DNA of 40,375 bases, from assembly GCF_000185845.1 (NCBI RefSeq), contig NZ_GL629647.1, positions 2,568,202 through 2,608,576 of the forward strand, written 5' to 3'. This document shows positions 40,360 through 40,375 of this stretch, one piece after another. Source of the stretch: Segatella salivae DSM 15606. GTDB taxonomy: Bacteria; Bacteroidota; Bacteroidia; Bacteroidales; Bacteroidaceae. The first letter of the stretch is position 1, and each line of letters starts with the position of its first letter. The notes under the pieces were generated by a model. The model was not told the DNA's origin and made no database searches. It worked only from the letters and a program-made list of their open reading frames with translations. Position numbers and translations under genes: made by a program.

Positions 40360-40375
40360 CTTGATGTACTCTAAA

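Overview
The window looks like Bacteroidales chromosome, most likely Prevotella or a close relative. Promoters repeatedly match the Bacteroidetes pattern (TTTG, 19-21 bp, TAnnTTTG). The gene families also fit: HmuY lipoprotein with its TonB receptor, SLBB export protein, GH127 arabinofuranosidase, HMA-AraC regulator and calycin-like lipoprotein. The tmRNA tag reads GENNYALAA. The first 5.3 kb is visibly more GC-rich than the rest.

Positions 1-5282 are the right-hand part of a transposable, Mu-like prophage. It carries a diversity-generating retroelement (DGR): a tail-fibre-like variable protein with its variable repeat (VR 693-802), a short promoter region, the template repeat (TR 1024-1137), and a reverse transcriptase with an extra C-terminal domain. 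A conserved hypothetical gene, a strongly structured antisense-strand RNA candidate and a small HTH-like gene follow. The last two phage genes are a Dam-type adenine methylase and a short thymidylate-synthase-fold protein whose residues predict a dCMP-acting enzyme. Three 22/23-bp-spaced repeats and a terminal CA (TG on the other strand) mark the probable phage end at 5282. The plan resembles phage Mu, where tail-fibre switching (gin/G segment) and DNA modification (com-mom) occupy the right end; here a DGR and a different modification pair sit there. As written, the VR differs from the TR only at template adenines, but four differences are single-base losses that break the variable protein's frame.

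From 5283 the host resumes. An ECF sigma/anti-sigma operon comes first, only 23 bp from the phage end, followed by an orphan plug-like secreted protein. Next are a polysaccharide export pair (SLBB outer-membrane protein, Wzz-like protein) with a TerC protein, a GH127 enzyme, fabI, a patatin-like lipase, an HMA-AraC regulator and tRNA-Tyr/tRNA-Val. These are followed by an Xaa-Pro aminopeptidase divergent from mdh, and an etfB-etfA-acyl-CoA dehydrogenase cluster split by a DUF559 gene bracketed by inverted repeats. Then come a DUF308 membrane protein, a histidine phosphatase, a low-complexity secreted protein and glycerate kinase. A haem/iron-type operon follows (LRR lipoprotein, calycin-like protein, lipoprotein, TonB receptor, HmuY, membrane protein), facing a membrane-tethered winged-helix regulator. 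Two small genes and ssrA close the window.

Five intergenic regions carry the same unnamed element: a degenerate ~15-bp core repeated at an exact 22-bp pitch, with cores in either orientation but always in phase. This repeat family, the phage modification/DGR end, and the inverted-repeat-bracketed DUF559 gene are the least explained parts of the window.
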